Shown: piece after piece, positions 30,592 through 32,885 of the stretch
Numbering within the stretch: the stretch's first letter is position 1
How the letters are laid out: the number at the start of each line of letters is the position of its first letter
NCBI GenBank assembly: GCA_036556265.1
Contig: DATBJU010000169.1
Coordinates: 1 to 32,885 of the forward strand
Reading direction: 5' to 3'
Length of the DNA: 32,885 nucleotides
Source: JAUSIF01 sp036556265
Lineage (GTDB): Bacteria > Pseudomonadota > Alphaproteobacteria > Rhizobiales > Xanthobacteraceae
Made by a program: the position numbers and the translations under genes
The notes under the pieces: generated by a model
Seen by the model: only the letters and a program-made list of their open reading frames with translations
Told to the model about the DNA's origin: nothing
The model's database searches: none

Positions 30592-32424
30592 CTACGCCGC
30601 CTTCTGCTTCGCCTTCTCGACGATGACCCCCGCGCCTTCGGTGAGCATCACCTTATTGAGGAGCTTCACGAGCGCATAGACGGACTCGATCGCGGGCGCC
30701 GGCGTATTCGTGATCTTGGCCATCTCGAGGATCGAGCCGATCAGCGCTTCCGTCTCGAGCGAGCGGCCCGCCTCCACGTCCTGCAGCATCGAGGTCTTGT
30801 GCGCGCCGACGCCTTCGGCGCCCTGGATCCGCTTCTCGATCGAGACACGGAACTTGACGCCGAGCTTTTCGGCGATGTCCTGCGCCTCCTTCATCATGCG
30901 CGCCGCGAGCTCGCGCGTCTCGGCGAACTGACAGATGTCGACGAGCGTCGCGTGGGTGAGCGCACTGATCGGATTGAACGACAAATTGCCCCACGCCTTG
31001 AGCCAGATCTCCGATCGGATATCGGGCAATACACGCGACTTGAGGCCCGCCTTGACGAAGGTGTCGTGCAACGACTTCGCGCGCTCGGTGATCTTGCCGT
31101 CGAGCTCGCCGATCGGGAAGCGGTCGCCCTCCACGTGGTGGATCACGCCGGGCGCGGTCACAGCCGCTGCAGGATAGACGACGCAGCCGAGCAGCCGGTC
31201 GGCAGCGATTTTCTTCGTCAACACGCCCGTGGGATCGAGGCTGTCGAGCTTCTGGTTGTCGTATTTGCCCCCGAGCTTCTGGAAGTACCACCAGGGCAGA
31301 CCGTTTTGCACAGTCACCACGATCGTGTCGGGACCAAGCAGGTGGTCGAGGTCCTTCGCCACCTGCTCGAGATAGTGCGCCTTGACCGCAAGGATGACGA
31401 TGTCCTGCTTGCCTGCATCAGCCGCTTTGTCCACGGCCTTGACCTTCGCGGTCTGCACCTTGCCGTCGTGCCATTCGAGCTTGATGCCGTTCTTCTGGAT
31501 CGCGGCCAGGTGCGCGCCCTGGTCGATCACGGTCACTTCGTCGCCGCCGAGCGCGAACTTCGCGGCCATGAGGCCGCCGATCGCGCCTGCGCCGACGACG
31601 CAGATCTTCTTTGCAGGCGGCGCTTTCTCGAACAGATACGGGCTCGGCACTACCTGGTCGAACTTGTTGACGAGACGGCCGACGCCGTCGATCACGATCT
31701 CGATCGTATTCTCGGCCTTGTCCATCACCCCGGCGCCAAGCGAGGTGCCGCACGCGATCACGTCGCCGGGCTCGAGCGTCATGTCCTTCGAGATCGCGGC
31801 GACGAGCTTGTACGGCGGGAAGAACATGTCGGCGACCGGATAATTCTGCACTTCCTTGCCGTTCAGCACCGTGCGGATCACGAGCTTGTCGGGATCGACG
31901 CCGGTCGCAATGGTCGGGCCGAACACGCCGAAGGTGTCGAAGCTCTTCACGCGCGTCCACTGATCGAATGTCGGGAATTTCTTCATCAAGTCGACGGCGG
32001 TGACGTCGTTCACGCAGGTGTAACCGAAGATCACGTTCTTCGCGTCGGCCTCGCTGATGTTGAAGCAGCGTTTGCCGATAACGACGCCGAGTTCGCCCTC
32101 ATAAAGGACGCGTCCGCTGTAGGTCTTCGGGCGCACGATCGGCTGGCCGTGCGGATGGAAGGAGTTCGGCGCCTTGAGGAAATAGAGCGGCTCATCCGGA
32201 TGCTGGAAGCTGTTCTTGGCCGCGAGCTGATGGAAGTTGTTCCAGAGGCCGATCATCTTCGTGGGATCACAGGGGGTGCGCACGGTGACGTCGGCGAGCT
32301 TCAGCTTCTCGCCGGTCGGCTTCGCGTCGCTGAGCATGTTTCCGGAGTGCACGCTGATCGTATCGCCATCGAGCGTGCCGAAGCCTTGCTTGCCGCCCTT
32401 CTCGTAACGGATCCAGTGAGCCAT
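30592..32424 (-). CDS. Fusion of fumarylacetoacetate hydrolase domain and ApbA/PanE reductase
   Basis: 610 residues. Residues 1-260 are a FAH-family hydrolase: the metal ligands Glu109 and Glu111 (YEGELGVVIG) and Asp140 (CVNDVTAVDL) are present, with the LKAPNSFHPHGQPI loop and GDVIACGTSLGAG. Residues 272-605 are a ketopantoate-reductase-like domain with Rossmann loop GAGAIGG (278-284), AVKAHYLEQ, TVQNGL and SEIWLKAWGNLSFNP (catalytic Lys476). Both halves look intact. AGGAGGAGG precedes the ATG. The tandem suggests two successive steps on one pathway intermediate, such as C-C or enol hydrolysis followed by reduction, or NAD(P)H-dependent reduction of an FAH product. The substrate is unknown; it is unlikely to be the main PanE. 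Confidence 0.88.
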   Translation of the reverse strand: MAHWIRYEKGGKQGFGTLDGDTISVHSGNMLSDAKPTGEKLKLADVTVRTPCDPTKMIGLWNNFHQLAAKNSFQHPDEPLYFLKAPNSFHPHGQPIVRPKTYSGRVLYEGELGVVIGKRCFNISEADAKNVIFGYTCVNDVTAVDLMKKFPTFDQWTRVKSFDTFGVFGPTIATGVDPDKLVIRTVLNGKEVQNYPVADMFFPPYKLVAAISKDMTLEPGDVIACGTSLGAGVMDKAENTIEIVIDGVGRLVNKFDQVVPSPYLFEKAPPAKKICVVGAGAIGGLMAAKFALGGDEVTVIDQGAHLAAIQKNGIKLEWHDGKVQTAKVKAVDKAADAGKQDIVILAVKAHYLEQVAKDLDHLLGPDTIVVTVQNGLPWWYFQKLGGKYDNQKLDSLDPTGVLTKKIAADRLLGCVVYPAAAVTAPGVIHHVEGDRFPIGELDGKITERAKSLHDTFVKAGLKSRVLPDIRSEIWLKAWGNLSFNPISALTHATLVDICQFAETRELAARMMKEAQDIAEKLGVKFRVSIEKRIQGAEGVGAHKTSMLQDVEAGRSLETEALIGSILEMAKITNTPAPAIESVYALVKLLNKVMLTEGAGVIVEKAKQKAA

Positions 32425-32527
32425 CGACGCCTCCTCCTACTCGAACGATTTTTGTGCGGCGCGGCAGGTGCGCCTGATTTCGCCAAGCGGGATCATGCCG
32501 CCGGTGCGGGTGCGACCGCAAGTCATC

Positions 32528-32642
32528 CGTGTCCCGGGCGGGCCGCAGCACGAAGTGATGCGGCGCAGAACCGGGACCGATGCGTGACCTGGGTCCCGGA
32601 TCAGCGGCGCACCGCTTCGCGCTTTGCCGCGTCCGGGACACG
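32528..32642. repeat. Intergenic inverted repeat element
   Basis: CGTGTCCCGG (32528-32537) is inverted as CCGGGACACG (32633-32642). Between them are further related segments (CCGGGACC at 32571-32578, GGGTCCCGG at 32591-32599, and CGGCGCACCGC near 32614-32624). The whole 115-base block resembles a repeat I recall as common in Bradyrhizobium-type intergenic regions. It lies in the 226-base gap between the monooxygenase and the fusion gene, which would run in the same direction. Confidence 0.6.
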
Positions 32643-32650
32643 TCGATTGC

Positions 32651-32885
32651 CTATTCCGCCGCCGCCCGCTTCGTATCGAAGGCCGGAATAATCTCCCGCT
32701 GGAACAGCTCGACCGATTTCAGCGACTCTTCGAGCGTCGTGTTGCCGAATGCGAGCCAGGAGCAGAGATAGTTGATGCCGGTCGCCTTCTCCTCGGCGGT
32801 GACGTAGTCGCGCACGGTCTGCGGGGAGCCGGCACAGCCGTTCCCCTTCTCCTGCAGTTCGTCGAAGGTTGGCGGATAGAGGCCG
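32651..32885 (-). CDS. LLM-class flavin-dependent oxidoreductase, C-terminal fragment
   Basis: 77 full codons; the gene runs off the window end, so the start and the flavin domain are not visible. The end reads ...AGSPQTVRDYV, GINYLCSWLAFGNTTLEESL, KSVELFQREIIPAFDTKRAAAE, the closing pattern of luciferase-like monooxygenases (GSPETVxxxL, then LFxxEVxPAF). Such enzymes oxidise a substrate with reduced FMN or F420 and O2. It lies upstream of the FAH-PanE fusion in the same direction, so a shared catabolic pathway is possible. Confidence 0.78.
   Translation of the reverse strand, partial: GLYPPTFDELQEKGNGCAGSPQTVRDYVTAEEKATGINYLCSWLAFGNTTLEESLKSVELFQREIIPAFDTKRAAAE

Noticed and set aside
30553..32691. 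A 712-codon plus-strand open frame opposite the FAH-PanE fusion
   Set aside because: Its product is an Arg/His/Asp/Leu-rich mirror of the minus-strand gene, with no domain pattern; the minus-strand frame has two intact enzyme domains and a strong ribosome site.
1..32885. CRISPR arrays, tRNA or rRNA genes, transposases, phage or toxin-antitoxin modules
   Set aside because: Looked for spaced identical repeats, cloverleaf-like blocks and recognisable proteins on both strands and found none.

Overview
The window is GC-rich and densely coded, and reads like a chromosomal segment of an alphaproteobacterium of the Hyphomicrobiales (Rhizobiales), most likely near Bradyrhizobiaceae/Xanthobacteraceae. 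The grounds are the order of the suf operon (NifS-type desulfurase, sufB, cupin, sufC, sufD, sufS, sufT, sufA), a perfect Irr-type iron-control palindrome in its promoter region, a PAS_5 protein, a DUF3606 protein, several PilZ proteins, and two intergenic repeats of a kind I recall from Bradyrhizobium-like genomes. That placement is inference from content; no rRNA or other marker is present. I saw no tRNA, rRNA, CRISPR array, insertion sequence or phage gene.

Layout. Positions 1-6414 are rich in cyclic-di-GMP genes: two paralogous PilZ proteins (250-531, 3232-3561), a receiver-GGDEF protein whose receiver lacks the phospho-accepting Asp (559-1488), a second GGDEF protein (5356-6414), an arginine-rich DUF3606 protein, a small lipoprotein, a PAS_5 protein and a RhlE-like DEAD-box helicase. 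Positions 6416-14391, all on the minus strand, are one long SUF iron-sulfur assembly operon ending in a TfoX-domain gene. A cupin gene sits inside it, translationally coupled to sufB. An Irr box lies between this operon and a divergent alpha/beta hydrolase.

Positions 15299-25334 hold mainly housekeeping and envelope genes: an unrecognised membrane protein, anmK (murein recycling), tyrS, a 1192-residue AsmA-like protein, a one-cysteine PrxQ peroxiredoxin, an M23 murein hydrolase, and two small proteins of unknown role. Positions 25724-27853 hold a third PilZ protein, a lipoprotein convergent with and overlapping an L,D-transpeptidase, a 59-residue exported protein and a VOC-fold protein.

The most unusual part is 27854-32885. 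An AT-rich perfect inverted repeat lies between the VOC gene and a divergent four-gene operon made only of polytopic membrane proteins. All four are joined by ATGA stop-start overlaps. Genes 1 and 3 are paralogs, each built from two copies of a four-helix unit. Gene 2 is a four-helix DUF4383-like protein, and gene 4 resembles hydroxylaminobenzene mutase. Convergent to it is a 610-residue fusion of a fumarylacetoacetate-hydrolase domain with a 2-dehydropantoate-2-reductase (ApbA/PanE) domain. A repeat element follows, then the C-terminal end of a luciferase-like flavin monooxygenase cut by the window edge. The membrane operon and the fusion enzyme are the best candidates for undescribed biology.
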